Of a stretch of 64,000 nucleotides of DNA, positions 20,608 to 33,266 are shown piece by piece (position 1 is the stretch's first letter; each line of letters starts with the position of its first letter). The stretch is from contig CM060200.1 of NCBI GenBank assembly GCA_030562195.1, forward strand, positions 28,869,023 to 28,933,022, in the 5' to 3' direction. The notes below the pieces were generated by a model that made no database searches, had not been told where the DNA came from, and saw only the letters and a program-made list of their open reading frames with translations. This DNA comes from Nipponacmea schrenckii. Its lineage: Eukaryota; Mollusca; Gastropoda; Lottiidae. The translations under genes were made by a program, and so were the position numbers.

Positions 20608-23074
20608 CTAGAACTGTGAACAGCTCCGAGCGTGGCAACTATGCGTTATCCCATGAATTTCGAACATTTTGAAACTTCTAACCTGCTAGCTTTGAATTCC
20701 GGTACTTTTCAGCCTACAATTGTAAGCATAAACCTTCCGCTATAGAGGCAATTTTTTTTACTATAAGTTTCTACTATCAGTTCCTTATTAGATTTTTGTA
20801 CATGTTTAAGATTTCGGTAGGATATTTACATAAATTCCAAACAAAAATTTAAGTAGGTAGTAAGATGACAATTTGTCATGAAATTTAAACTCTCTATATT
20901 CAAATTTAAACATTATTTTGTAACTTTGGTTGTAATTAACATAGAGAGAAAATTCAAGCTATGTGATAATTTGCTTATTCACAGCTTTATAAAGAGATAT
21001 TTTTTGAATTTGTATGCAAAAATTTTATTAGGGTTATCAGATTATATCATTAGATTAATTTACTCTTTGGCCACCTGTGTGCGTTGAACCGTGACTAAAG
21101 TGGTCAATAGTTCATCTGTGTTTTATAAGACTTATATGTCTGCTACTCTTCACATGACTGTATTTGACATTTTTTTTATAAAATCATTTCTATTTAAGAT
21201 ACGAACAAAATTCGAACTGATCAATGACAAGCGAATTTACTTCTTTAACTTGATGTATGTTTTGAATTTGAATGGAAATATTTTAAGAAATTACATAATC
21301 AGATTAATTTGTTCCCCAGCTCAGTGATTTGACAAGTAGGTGTGAAAATTTAAACCACCAGTTTTACTGACATGTTATATAACAGCCTTTAACACCCTGA
21401 CTGATCAATTTGAAACAGATTTTATGAAATAAAAAACCCAAAATTGGTATTTATTTTGTTAATTTATCTAAAATTAATGCTTAAATTTTCATGGTAAAAC
21501 GACCATGTCGCATATCATTTAAGAGACAATTTAATTTGGAGTCCAATGATGTATACCACATTGATGTGGGATGAATATATTTTATGTTAGTACTGGAGTT
21601 TTTAAAATATGCTTCTGCACTTTTGGCATATATCCTTTATTGAAGAGTTTTGAGGCTATTATAAAACAGAAAATCTCAAGTCAATGTGTTCGTAAGGAAA
21701 TGTAATATTGCCGTTCAAAGTTTCAAAAATGTCAGAATTCGGTTGGCTATAAAACCCAGAAGTTGATATTTTTCATTCAATATTGTCATATCTATAGACA
21801 GCTGAGGTCAAGGCCATTCTATATGGATAATTTCAAGGTCATTGAAGGTGAAGGTCACAAGATATAGAATTTCAAATTTTCAAAAAATTCAAACGGGCAT
21901 GAAATAAATTCATGTTCGAAAATCAAAATTCTGTTTCAAACATCCTTTAGATAAGGGAGCAAGGTTTTGATAGATACCAAAATCATACAAATCGGATAAT
22001 AAATGACGGACTAATTAAATTTTAAAGAAAATTTGCCATTCTCGGAAAAATGGCGCATGCGCAACTAGCAATTTGAATTTTTTTCTTCTCGAGGGATGCA
22101 AATTATATTGTATAGCTAATATATACTGTTTTTGCTTACATTCTTGAATTAAACGGGATGTAGGGTCGCCTGAAATGAGATAAAAAAAAACCGGAAGTCC
22201 CCACGCCCAACCCGAAAGTGATCAAAAAATTTTGATGATATATTTTTAATTGTGTTGCATATCTATCTATATCCTGTAAATTTCAGATCGATCCGAACAT
22301 TAGAGCCCGAAAGTGTAACATAACCGTCCAAAATTGCAAAATAGTCAGATTTCGGTGGGCTATAAAACCGGAAGTTAATATTTGTCATGCAATATCAGCA
22401 CATCTATAGACAGCTGAGGTCAAGGACATTCTACATCTCAAATGTCAAGGTCATTGAAGGTCAAGGTCACGAGATATAGAGTTTTAAATTTTCGAAAAAT
22501 TCGAACGGGCATAAAAAGAATTCAAATTCGAAAATCAAAATTCTGTTCCCAACATTTTTTAGATAAAGTATCAAGGTTTCGATAGACACCAAAATCATAA
22601 AAATCGGTTAATAATTGGCGGACTTATTAAATTTTTAAGAAAATTTACTATTTTTGAAAACTGCGCATGCGCAACATTCAATTTAATTTTTCTGCATCTC
22701 AGGGGATTAAAATCATTTAGTATAGCTAAAATATACTGTTTTTGTTTAGAATCTTGAATTACATGGGAAGCAGGGTCGCCCGACATGAGACGAAAAAACC
22801 GGAAGTCCCCACGCCCAAACCGGAAGTGATCAAAAAATTTTGATGATGTAGTTTTAATTGCGCTGCCTATCTATCTATATCCTGTAAATTTCAGACCGAT
22901 GCGACTATTAGGGCCCGAGCTAGCTTGAAATCTTATTTGCATATTATGCAATTAGCCACTTTCGGGTTAGCGAAAATTTCATGTTAGACATTCAATTTTG
23001 ATTCCAGCCCATATAAAAACCATTGGTGAAAACAGAAATAGTCTATCTTTTTCCGTTTGGGCTAGCGAGCTTCC

Positions 23075-23106
<32 letters not shown>
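20608..23106 (+). mobile_element. dimeric poly(A) repeat, full-length copy 1
   Basis: A complete 2.5-kb copy starting ctagaactgtgaacagctcc and ending with a run of about 31 A (23076-23106). The unique left part (20608-21700) is followed by two units with a period of about 612 bp, judged from tctatagacagctgaggtca at 21791 and 22403. Each unit carries CGCATGCGC and CCGGAAGT motifs. The identical-looking minus-strand frames in copies 1 and 3 (22595-22786 and 25495-25686) reflect copy similarity and not coding. A poly(A) run precedes the start as well as ending it. Confidence 0.8.
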
Positions 23107-23108
<2 letters not shown>

Positions 23109-23543
23109 AGAACTGTGAACAGCTCCGAGCGTGGCAACTATGCGTTATCCCATGGATTTTGAACATTTTTAAACTTCTAACCTGCTAGCTTTCAATTCCG
23201 GTACTTTTCAGCCTACAATTGTAAGCGTAAACCTTCCGCTATAGAGGCAATTTTTTCTACTATAAGTTTCTACTATCAGTTCCTTATTAGATTTTTGTAC
23301 ATGTCTAAGATTTCGGTAGGATATTTACATAAATTCCAAACCAAATTTTAAGTAGGTAGTAAGATGACAATTTGTCATGAAATTTAAACTCTCTATATTC
23401 AAATTTAAACATTATTTTGTAACTTTGGTTGTAATTAACATAGAGAGAAAATTCAAGCTATGTGATAATTTGCTTATTCACAGCTTTATAAAGAGATATT
23501 TTTTGAATTTGTATGCAAAAATTTTACAAAAAAATAAATTTTA
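23107..23543 (+). repeat. dimeric repeat, 437-bp tandem duplicate of its 5' end
   Basis: This 437-bp block is followed directly by its near-identical copy at 23544-23980, and the second continues into the full element. The break is exact: both units end ataaatttta, then one goes to ctagaactg and the other to ttagggtt. A tandem duplication of the element's 5' end explains this. Confidence 0.85.
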
Positions 23544-26044
23544 CTAGAACTGTGAACAGCTCCGAGCGTGGCAACTATGCGTTATCCCATGGATTTCGAA
23601 CATTTTGAAACTTCTAACCTGCTAGCTTTCAATTCCGGTACTTTTCAGCCTACAATTGTAAGCGTAAACCTTCCGCTATAGAGGCAATTTTTTTTACTAT
23701 AAGTTTCTACTATCAGTTCCTTATTAGATTTTTGTACATGTTTAAGATTTCGGTAGGATATTTACATAAATTCCAAACCAAAATTTAAGTAGGTAGTAAG
23801 ATGACAATTTGTCATGAAATTTAAACTCTCTATATTCAAATTTAAACATTATTTTGTAACTTTGGTTGTAATTAACATAGAGAGAAAATTCAAGCTATGT
23901 GATAATTTGCTTATTCACAGCTTTATAAAGAGATATTTTTTGAATTTGTATGCAAAAATTTTACAAAAAAATAAATTTTATTAGGGTTATCAGATTATAT
24001 CATTAGATTAATTTACTCTTTGGCCACCAGTGTGCGTTGAACCGTGACTAAAGTGGTCAATAGTTCATCTGTGTTTTATAAGACTTATATGTCTGCTACT
24101 CTTCACATGACTGTATTTGACATTTTTTTTTATAAAATCATTTCTATTTAAGATACGAACAAAATTCGAACTGATCAATGACAAGCGAATTTACTTCTTT
24201 AACTTGATGTATGTTTTGAATTTGAATGGAAATATTTTAAGAAATTACATAATCAGATTAATTTGTTCCCCAGCTCAGTGATTTTACAAGTAGGTGTGAA
24301 AATTTAAACCACCAGTTTTACTGACATGTTATATAACAGCCTTTAACACCCTGACTGATCAATTTGAAACAGATTTTATGAAATAAAAAACCCAAAATTG
24401 GTATTTATTTTGTTAATTTATCTAAAATTAATGCTTAAATTTTCATGGTAAAACGACCATGTCGCATATTATTTAAGAGACAATATAATTTGGAGTCCAA
24501 TGATGTATACCACATTGATGTGGGATGAATATATTTTATGTTAGTACTGGAGTTTTTAAAATATGCTTCTGCACTTTTGGCATATATCCTTTATTGAAGA
24601 GTTTTGAGGCTATTATAAAACAGAAAATCTCAAGTCAATGTGTTCGTAAGGAAATGTAATATTGCCGTTCAAAGTTTCAAAAATGTCAGAATTCGGTTGG
24701 CTATAAAACCCAGAAGTTGATATTTTTCATTCCATATTGTCATATCTATAGACAGCTGAGGTCAAGGCCATTCTATATGGAAAATTTCAAGGTCATTGAA
24801 GGTGAAGGTCACAAGATATAGAATTTCAAATTTTCAAAATATTCAAACGGGCATAAAATAAATTCATGTTCGAAAATCAAAATTCTGTTTCAAACATCCT
24901 TTAGATAAGGGAGCAAGGTTTTGATAGATACCAAAATCATACAAATCGGATAATAAATGACGGACTAATTAAATTTTAAAAAAAATTTGCCATTCTCGGA
25001 AAAATGGCGCATGCGCAACTAGCAATTTGAATTTTTTTCTTCTCGAGGGATGCAAATTATTTTGTATAGATAATATATACTGTTTTTGCTTACATTCTTG
25101 AATTGCCCAAACCGGAAGTGATCAAAAAATTTTGATGATATATATTTAATTGTGTTGCGTATTTATCTATATCCTGTAAATTTCAGATCGATCCGAACAT
25201 TAGAGCCCGAAAGTGTAATATAACCGTCCAAAATTGCAAAATAGTCAGATTTCGGTGGGCTATAAAACCGGAAGTTAATATTTGTCATGCAATATCAGCA
25301 CATCTATAGACAGCTGAGGTCAAGGACATTCTACATCTCAAATGTCAAGGTCATTGAAGGTCAAGGTCACGAGATATAGAGTTTTAAATTTTTGAAAAAT
25401 TCGAACGGGCATAAAAAAAATTCAAATTCGAAAATCAAAATTCTGTTCCCAACATTTTTTAGATAAAGTATCAAGGTTTCGATAAACACCAAAATCATAA
25501 AAATCGGTCAATAATTGGCGGACTTATTAAATTTTTAAGAAAATTTACTATTTTTGAAAACTGCGCATGCGCAACATTCAATTTAATTTTTCTGCATCTC
25601 AGGGGATTAAAATCATTTAGTATAGCTAAAATATACTGTTTTTGTTTAGAATCTTGAATTACATGGGAAGCAGGGTCGCCCGACATGAGACGAAAAAACC
25701 GGAAGTCCCCACGCCCAAACCGGAAGTGATCAAAACATTTTGATGATGTAGTTTTAATTGCGCTGCCTATCTATCTATATCCTGTAAATTTCAGACCGAT
25801 GCGACTATTAGGGCCCGAGCTAGCTTGAAATCTTATTTGCATATTATGCAATTAGCCACTTTCGGGTTAGCGAAAATATTATGTTAGATATTCATTTTTG
25901 ATTCCAGCCCATATAAAAACCATTGGTGAAAACAAAAATAGTCTATCTTTTTCCGTTTGGGCTAGCGAGCTTCCCAAAAAAAAAAAAAAAAAAAAAAAAA
26001 TAATCCGAACGAAAACAAAGCGTGACAAATTTTATTTGCCACGC
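23544..26044 (+). mobile_element. dimeric poly(A) repeat, full-length copy 3 with hairpin tail
   Basis: The full element again, with its A run at 25976-26000 and the tail taatccgaacg plus hairpin (gcgtgacaaat / atttgccacgc) at 26001-26044. It carries a small deletion around 25105 compared with copy 1 and an extra acaaaaaaataaatttt near 23963. Head-to-tail arrangement with copies 1 and 2 forms a 5.4-kb array. Confidence 0.8.
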
Positions 26045-26097
26045 AAAAAAATAATCCGAACGAAAACAAGGCGTGACAAATTTCATTTGCCACGCAA
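26045..26097 (+). repeat. second copy of the hairpin tail
   Basis: aaaaaataatccgaacgaaa followed by the same stem-loop, one unit after the first tail. Tail duplication of this sort occurs when short 3' ends are reverse-transcribed repeatedly or by slippage. Confidence 0.7.
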
Positions 26098-26227
26098 AAA
26101 TTCAAATTTTTAGTTGGATAAAAGTGATATTCTTGTAGACCATTGAATACAGCCCATTAAATAAACATATTGGCGGGGCCAAAGGCTGTCATCGTTTAAC
26201 GCATTTGCTTATTTCCATTAGAACCAT

Positions 26228-26400
26228 TTGTTTTAGATGAGTTTTTTTCTTATGTACTATGTCTGTGATGCATACTAGATCAAAATTTTTCAGTTGGATA
26301 AAAATTATATTTTTGTTTCCCGTTGAAAACAGGCCATTGAATAACTATTTTGGTATTCGATGGGCGGGGCCAAAGGGTACACAAGACCAAAATTCATCTA
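26228..26400 (+). repeat. right flank copy of the 20537 repeat
   Basis: Repeats the 20537-20596 sequence, then continues with cagttggataaaaattatat...ggccattgaataa...ggcgggg. A diverged version of this continuation occurs at 26108-26180. Confidence 0.55.
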
Positions 26401-26454
26401 AAACAAAAACAAATTGGAAATTTATATTTTTCATAATTAGGTATAGGATAAATA

Positions 26455-26750
26455 TCTATCTCTTCCACTTCTATAATTTCGTAATATAATTTTTAATATC
26501 GTAATATTATTCATTACGAATATATAGAGGTTATCCAATGGCTAACTCGTGGATATGGGTTTTATGCCACTCGTGCTTGTGATGAAAATATCACAAACAC
26601 TCATGGCATAAAAACCATATCCACTCGTAGCCATAGGATAACCTCTATATATTCGAGGATATAAATATAATTATGATATTCTGTTGAAGGGTGCGACATA
26701 CTAGAGTAAAAATTATATTACGAAAATATAGAAGTGGAAGAGATAGGAGA
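26455..26750. mobile_element. foldback element (nested inverted repeats)
   Basis: The central hairpin has arms 26518-26583 and 26590-26654 (about 65 bp, roughly 90% complementary) around a six-base loop. Outer arms pair 26455-26492 (tctcttccacttctataatt) with 26709-26747 in inverted orientation. The whole looks like a foldback or MITE. It abuts the minisatellite that begins at about 26750. Confidence 0.75.
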
Positions 26751-28490
26751 AATGTTACATATTGAATACTGTATTAAGTATTATATATGATAGAGTAAGA
26801 GATGTTACAAAATTGAGTATTATATATGACAGAGGTAAGAGATGTTACAATATTGAGTATTATATATGATAGAGGTAAGAGATGTTACAATATTGAGTAT
26901 TATATATGATAGAGTAAGAGATGTTACAAAATTGAGTATTATATATGACAGAATCGGGTATTATATATGATAGAGGTAAGAGATGTTACAATATTGAGTA
27001 TTATATATGATAGAAGTAAGAGAAGTTACAATATTGAGTATTATATATGATAGAAGAAAGAGAAGTTACAATATTGAGTATTATATATGACAGAATCGGG
27101 TATTATATATGATAGAGGTAAGAGATGTTACAATATTGAGTATTATATATGATAGAGGTAAGTGATGTTACAATATTGAGTATTATATTATATGATAGAA
27201 GTAAGAGAAGTTACAATATTGAGTATTATAAAATACTGTAACTTTTCTTACTTCTATCATATATAATACTCAAGACAGAATCGGGTATTATATATGATAG
27301 AAGTTAGAAATGTTACGATATTGAGTATTATATATGATAGAAATACTGTAACTTTTCTTACTTCTATCATATATAATACTCAAGACAGAATCGGGTATTA
27401 TATTTGATAGAAGTTAGAAATGTTACGATATTGAGTATTATGTATGAAAAAAGGCAAAATAAGTTAGTGTATGATAGAAGTAAAAGAAGTTAGAATATTG
27501 AGTATTATATAATTATGATAGAAGTAAGAAATGTTACACTATTGAGTATTATATATGAAAAAGGTAAGAGAAGTTAGTATATGATAGCAGTAAGAGAAGT
27601 TACAATATTGAGTATTATATATGACAGAATCGGGTATTATATATGATAGAGGTAAGAGATGTTACAATATTGAGTATTATATATGATAGAGGTAAGTGAT
27701 GTTACAATATTGAGTATTATATTATATGATAGAAGTAAGAGAAGTTACAATATTGAGTATTATATATGACAGAATCGGGTATTATATATGATAGAGGTAA
27801 GAGATGTTACAATATTGAGTATTATATATGATAGAGGTAAGAGATGTTACAATATTGAGTATTATATTATATGATAGAAGTAAGAGAAGTTACAATATTG
27901 AGTATTATAAAATACTGTAACTTTTCTTACTTCTATCATATATAATACTCAAGACAGAATCGGGTATTATATATGATAGAAGTTAGAAATGTTACGATAT
28001 TGAGTATTATATATGATAGAAGTAAGAGATGTTACAAAATTGAGTATTATAAAATACTGTAACTTTTCTTACTTCTATCATATATAATACTCAAGACAGA
28101 ATCGGGTATTATATTTGATAGAAGTTAGAAATGTTACGATATTGAGTATTATGTATGAAAAAAGGCAAAATAAGTTAGTGTATGATAGAAGTAAAAGAAG
28201 TTAGAATATTGAGTATTATATAATTATGATAGAAGTAAGAAATGTTACACTATTGAGTATTATATATGAAAAAGGTAAGAGAAGTTAGTATATGATAGCA
28301 GTAAGAGTAGTTACAATATTGAGTATTATATATGACAGAAGTAAGAGAAGTTACAATACTGAGTATTATATATGATAGAGGTAAGAGATGTTACAATATT
28401 GAGTATTATATATGATAGAAGTAAGAGAAGTTACAATATTGAGTATTATATGATAGAAGTAAGAAATGTTACAATATTACATTATATTAT
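26750..28490. repeat. minisatellite of about 39-bp units with inverted units
   Basis: The basic unit is tattatatatgatagaggta followed by agagatgttacaatattgag. More than 35 copies occur, some shortened. Four units are inverted (ctgtaacttttcttacttct type, near 27235, 27345, 27910 and 28055). A higher-order period of 711 bp is visible: gtatgaaaaaaggcaaaata occurs at 27442 and 28153. Diverged copies continue at about 28905-29030. There is no coding potential. Confidence 0.88.
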
Positions 28491-28734
28491 ATAAGTATAT
28501 CTATCACACAATGCTACTGTTTATTAGTTCAGAACGTCACTGTCCCTTCATCTAAGCTACAATCCCCACACTCACCATTATCTTCAGTTATCTTGTTTAT
28601 TATTTAGATCTTATTTCTTATGCGCAAGGTTATAAAAGAAGGTACAAAGAGGCTTACAAAATGATATATTTCTTGAAAACCGGGCATGGAAAATAAACAA
28701 AGTATGTGTGTATCGATAGTTGTGTGATAAAAAT

Positions 28735-28830
28735 AATCTTAAACTCATGCTCATGTAATATAAAATTTATGAAATTCGTTGCCAAACTTATTTCATTAAT
28801 TTCATATTACATAAGCACTCGTTTAAGATT
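28735..28830. repeat. 96-bp imperfect palindrome (hairpin)
   Basis: Arms of 41 bp, starting aatcttaaac on one strand and ending gtttaagatt, match at about 35 of 41 positions around a short loop. It could be a mini foldback element or a hairpin RNA precursor; sequence alone does not decide. Confidence 0.6.
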
Positions 28831-29216
28831 CTCTCTATATATATTACATGGGATTTACTGATTGACAGAGCTTAGAGATTACAAAATGGAATATATTGAG
28901 TTTTGATTATATAGCATTGTTGGGAGATGTAACAATATGTAACAATATTGGGTATAATATATGACAGGTATGACATAAATATTAAAATATTCAGTATATA
29001 GCAAGTGACAATATTGATAATATATTGACTGGGGATTGGGAAAGGTCTTTATTGATTTCTAGATAGTGATAAACGTAACGTAGATTAGAACGTCATATAA
29101 CGGAATAATCACCTTCGAGCTGTTTAGGACACCATTTGTATACTTATTTAATGATTTAGATGATCCAATAGATATAGACAATAAAACGAAACATTTATCG
29201 GTAGATATTTTATTAC

Positions 29217-29696
29217 TTAAAGGGGCACAATCTTGATTTTTAGGGGTCGTTTTGGGCCTTTGTTACATTTAAACAGTCCTCAGAAATACTCAAGCTCTAA
29301 GAAAATCGCAAAATACCTTGAAATATACCTAAACAATTTCACTTTTTATTTTTTTTCCGTGCTGTATGCGGCTGGTCTTCAGTCAGTCTGAAAATTGTGT
29401 GTCCTGTTGACAAAATCTACAATTGTTATTACATGTATTTTCTTTTTGTTTTATCAGTGTGGGCCTGCGCAGTAGTCTATTTATAACTCTTTGATTTTCC
29501 AATATGGCGGGACGTTCATAATATCTTAAGACATTATGATTTTCAAACACGGATAAATATGTATACCCATGGATTTGAAGGCTCAAATTTCAAAGGTTAG
29601 CTCTATAGACTATTTCTGATTAGCTAAACAAAAGATTTCATGTGTTTGAGGCTGTCGGATGATTGTCCGAAACAAATCAAGACTGTGCCCCTTTAA
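29217..29696. mobile_element. TTAA-flanked MITE (piggyBac-like ends)
   Basis: The element body 29221-29692 begins aggggcacaatcttgattt and ends with the inverted aaatcaagactgtgcccct. It is flanked on both sides by TTAA (29217-29220 and 29693-29696). TTAA duplications with AGGGGCA-type ends fit non-autonomous elements mobilised by piggyBac-like transposases. The 67-codon minus-strand frame inside has no recognisable domain. Confidence 0.75.
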
Positions 29697-29924
29697 ATGT
29701 AGTGGCGAGTATCGTGTTATGGTAGAACTACTAGGGCGAGAAGACTGTTGGAATGTAGATATTTTAATGTGTGGAACAAATTAGTTATTAATGACATACG
29801 TTTCCTTGTCTTCAAATATTCTAATCAAATTTTTATAACCATTGACTTTTGTCTGTGTTATAGAATTGAATGTTCATGATATATCATAAAGTTTTTATAC
29901 GCCCACATTATAATGTATTCGTAT

Positions 29925-30835
29925 ATTATCGTCACCCCTGTCCGTCTGTCCGTCCGTCCGTCCACAATTGCTTGTGAACGCAATAGAGACTACAGTTTTG
30001 TCGAATTTGAATGAAACTTGCTGTGATCATTTATATTGATGAAATCCTGGACAAGTTCGAAATTTGCGATTTTCGATGAACAGTTTTTTAGTTATTGCAC
30101 TTATTGCACTAAAAACGCGTCAAAATTGGCTTGTGAACGCGATGGAGACTACAGTTTCTATCGGATTTGAATGAAACTATCTGTGATCATTTAAATTGAT
30201 TAGATCTTGGACAAGTGCGAAATTGGCGATTTTTCGATGAACGATATTTTTTGAGTACTTGCACTTGACCTAGTCAAAACTTTTAAAATTGACTTGTGAA
30301 GGCGATGGAGATCACAATTTCCATCGGATTTGAATGAAATTTGGTGTTGTCATTTGTATTGATGAGATCTTGAACAAGTTTGATAGTGATGATTTTTCGG
30401 TGAAAATTTTTTGAGTTATTGCCCTTGTCTTGTCAAAACGCGTCGAAATAGACTTGTGAACACGACAGAGACAAGAGGTTTAATCTGATTTGAATGAAAT
30501 TTGGGGTGATCATTGAAGTTGATTTTTCGATAAACTGTTTTTGAGTTATTGCACTTGACTTAGTCAAAACGCGGCGAAATTGGTTTGTGATAGCAATAGA
30601 TAGTTTTCATCTGATTTGAATGACATTTGATGAGATCTTTTTTATTGATGAGATCTTGAACAAGTTCAATATTGACTATTTTTCGATGAACTATATTTGA
30701 GTTATTGCCCTTGACTAAGTCCAAACACATGATAGAGACTAGGTTTCAGCTGATTTGAATCAAATTTGGTGTGAATATTTATATTGATAAAAACTTGGAT
30801 TAGACCTAAATAATGTTAGAGTTTCTGCCTGTGTT
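29925..30835. repeat. degenerate tandem array headed by a GTCC microsatellite
   Basis: A gtccgtctgtccgtccgtcc run at about 29938-29962 leads into about six diverged units of 135-160 bp. Each contains a cttgtgaacgcgatgga-type block, tttgaatgaaactt, attgatgagatcttg and gagttattgc. The layout parallels the 5081-6160 array. Arrays like this are common in mollusc genomes; the function is unknown. Confidence 0.8.
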
Positions 30836-31831
30836 AAAACATAAAATATATTTTAAAGTAGGCGTATATCTTGTTAGGCAACCGCTTCTTATCAATACTG
30901 TTATAACCTTAAGATTATTATTCTAAACTGTCCCGAGGCAACACCAAACACATGTAAGTCGATAACAAAACTTCTTTGTGGTTGTTTTAATTGATAGTCT
31001 GTCAGTCATTTGAGCAAAAAATCTGAAACAAAATGGAAAATTCAGACAATTTCCTGGTGATGTTTAATTTATTTCCGAAAAGCTAAACATAGACCCATTT
31101 CTTCCACGAGTTTTAAAATAAACTAGTGTCTAAAAGAAAAGACACCAACGTACTATAGACATTGTTCTTTACTAATGATTTTTTCAGTATCAAAACATAC
31201 TAATTTGTATTGCACATCCCAGACACAGCATAGTCGATTAAAAATACAGGAAACTATAACGCATCACTCCCAACGTCATCAAACGTTTGACTTCATCAGT
31301 CCGTAGCAGTGTCCTGGCATTTATTAATGTGGACATAACCGATACTGACTTGACTTTGATTCGTTTAGTGTCTGAGATCAGTGCTCAAGGGAAATTTTCA
31401 TTTTTCGAACCCACCTATCTCTAAAGCTTGACATATTGATTGTACAGATTTTATTAGAAGATGTTGTGAAAGCATTTTTCAAAAAAAAAAACACAAATCC
31501 TCAACTTCTACATTGTTAACTTTTTTTCATGTCGTTGCAAACATGTGGTATCGTTTCTTGTGTGCACTTACTTGTTCATATAATCGAATATATCCACATT
31601 CAACGTTAGTGATTTGTTTAAGTAACTAGGTAGTAAGTGGTATTCGTTGTAGTTGGTAGTTGTATTTGTTCAAGTTGGATGACTCTGTCCTATTGGCTTG
31701 GTTATTGATATTTCTTGAGATTTGATTGGGTCGAATGACATGGCGTCGAAACTCGAACGTTGGTGGTGTGGCGTGAGTTATTATAGAACATATATTAATA
31801 ACAGTATAATTATGTTGCAATTTCGCTTTAA

Positions 31832-32038
31832 TCAATGCCAGTAATCTACTTCTGTGCTCTTCTGTTGTGCTACTCGTGTAATCATTCCTGACTCCCTTAG
31901 AAAATCATAGACTGTCTCACAGATTGTTAACGTGCCATTTGATTGATTTATGACCTTATCTCTGTGGATATGGAGGGGGACTTCACAGACATCATGGAAT
32001 GTAGACTCCGTTGTTATACCGATACTGTCAGAAAACAC
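31832..32038 (-). CDS. possible terminal exon, unknown protein
   Basis: On the minus strand a splice-acceptor-like ttttctgacag (about 32018) precedes an open frame of about 62 codons (ESTFHDVCEVPLHIHRDKV ... STEVDYWH) ending in TGA at 31832. Amino-acid composition looks protein-like for this AT-rich region. I do not recognise the family and did not find the preceding exon. It may instead be a transposon remnant. Confidence 0.25.
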   Translation of the reverse strand: MFSDSIGITTESTFHDVCEVPLHIHRDKVINQSNGTLTICETVYDFLRESGMITRVAQQKSTEVDYWH

Positions 32039-33214
32039 AAATTATTATTGTCAATAATATGTTTAAACAGTCATTTTGAGTAGGTTGAAAATTACTTTTG
32101 CTCAAATTCAAGGAACCTTTATACCAAATCGAGCGGCATTTTTCCCAGAACATATCTGAGAGCTTTAGCCAAAAAATCAAGAGTTAATTTTATAACGTCA
32201 AAAGTATTTTACGTAATAGTTTACGTAAACATTTATGTGAGCATTTTAAGTTCGTTATTGTTTTTTTAGGTGTCAGATTTAGCTGAACAGATTTAAGCAA
32301 AATAAACTTCATTAACAATTTATCTCACTTTTGATCAATCATTTTAAAACAAATTCAATTTGATCAAGTAGATACATGGATGTAAGTAGCATATTTGAAA
32401 AATATTTTCAGGTGTAATTTACGATGTTTGTGATAATGAAAATTTAGCATACTGCCCCTTTAATTTAAATCTATTGTTCTATTGTACCTATTGAATTCAA
32501 CCTTTAATATTATTAACATACAGGTATTAATAAATATGTACTTACCTACTTAACCTACTGAACAACCTAAATGATAAGGATTACTCCGCTTATTTAGACC
32601 AATAGTGTCTCAACCTGTGTCATTAGTTGTGGTACGTGTTGACAAAGTTTGGAATATTCATGCAAAGTCTGGATATTCTGTACCGTGAAATTTCATTCGA
32701 TTAGTGGCCTAGAAGAAAATTGTCCACAAAAGCCATAGTTTTACATGGTATCACCATTATTGGCTTTAACCAAATACTTGCGAGTTGCCATTTTAATAAT
32801 TTTTGGCTAGAGGCCAACACTGTTAAAAATAATGAACAAAAATTAATGGTTAAAAAATACTTAACCTATATCTTACTATATTGATTAATTCTACTAAAAC
32901 AATCGGTATTTAAACCAGGGTCGTGTAAAATTACAATTATTTGAATTGATTGTTAATTAACAGTAGTAAGGCCTAATATATTCTGGAAGATGTCACAAAT
33001 ATGAATCTTGGTATATTTGGAAATAATGTTTTTTTTTATGGATTTTATAGTTCGATGTTTTATAAAATAAGCCTATAGGATTGTAGTGATTAGTCTTCAT
33101 TTGCATCTTGCAATTTTGAGTTCCCACAACCAAACGTTGCATCGTCAGCGCATGCTAGACCAAAGGATAATATTCTAGACTAGCTAGCATAAAACAGAAA
33201 GCAATTTGGAGTAA

Positions 33215-33266
33215 ATGGCAATGGGAGTAGACAATTTTGAACTACAGTCTCGGAAGGAAGATGATG
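33215..33266 (+). CDS. possible first coding exon, unknown serine-rich protein
   Basis: ATGGCAATGGGAGTAGAC opens a 17-codon exon (MAMGVDNFELQSRKEDD) followed by a good donor, GTGAGT at 33267. Spliced to the acceptor at 33537 the frame stays open into a Ser/Thr/Tyr-rich segment. No further exons are visible. The region downstream holds transposon-like debris, so this could be the start of such a gene. Confidence 0.3.

Noticed and set aside
22595..22786. Identical minus-strand frames here and at 25495-25686
   Set aside because: They fall inside copies of the same repeat, so repetition reflects copy identity and not protein conservation; no domain seen.
26750..28490. CRISPR-like array
   Set aside because: Units are tandem without unique spacers, and the DNA is eukaryotic; it is a minisatellite.
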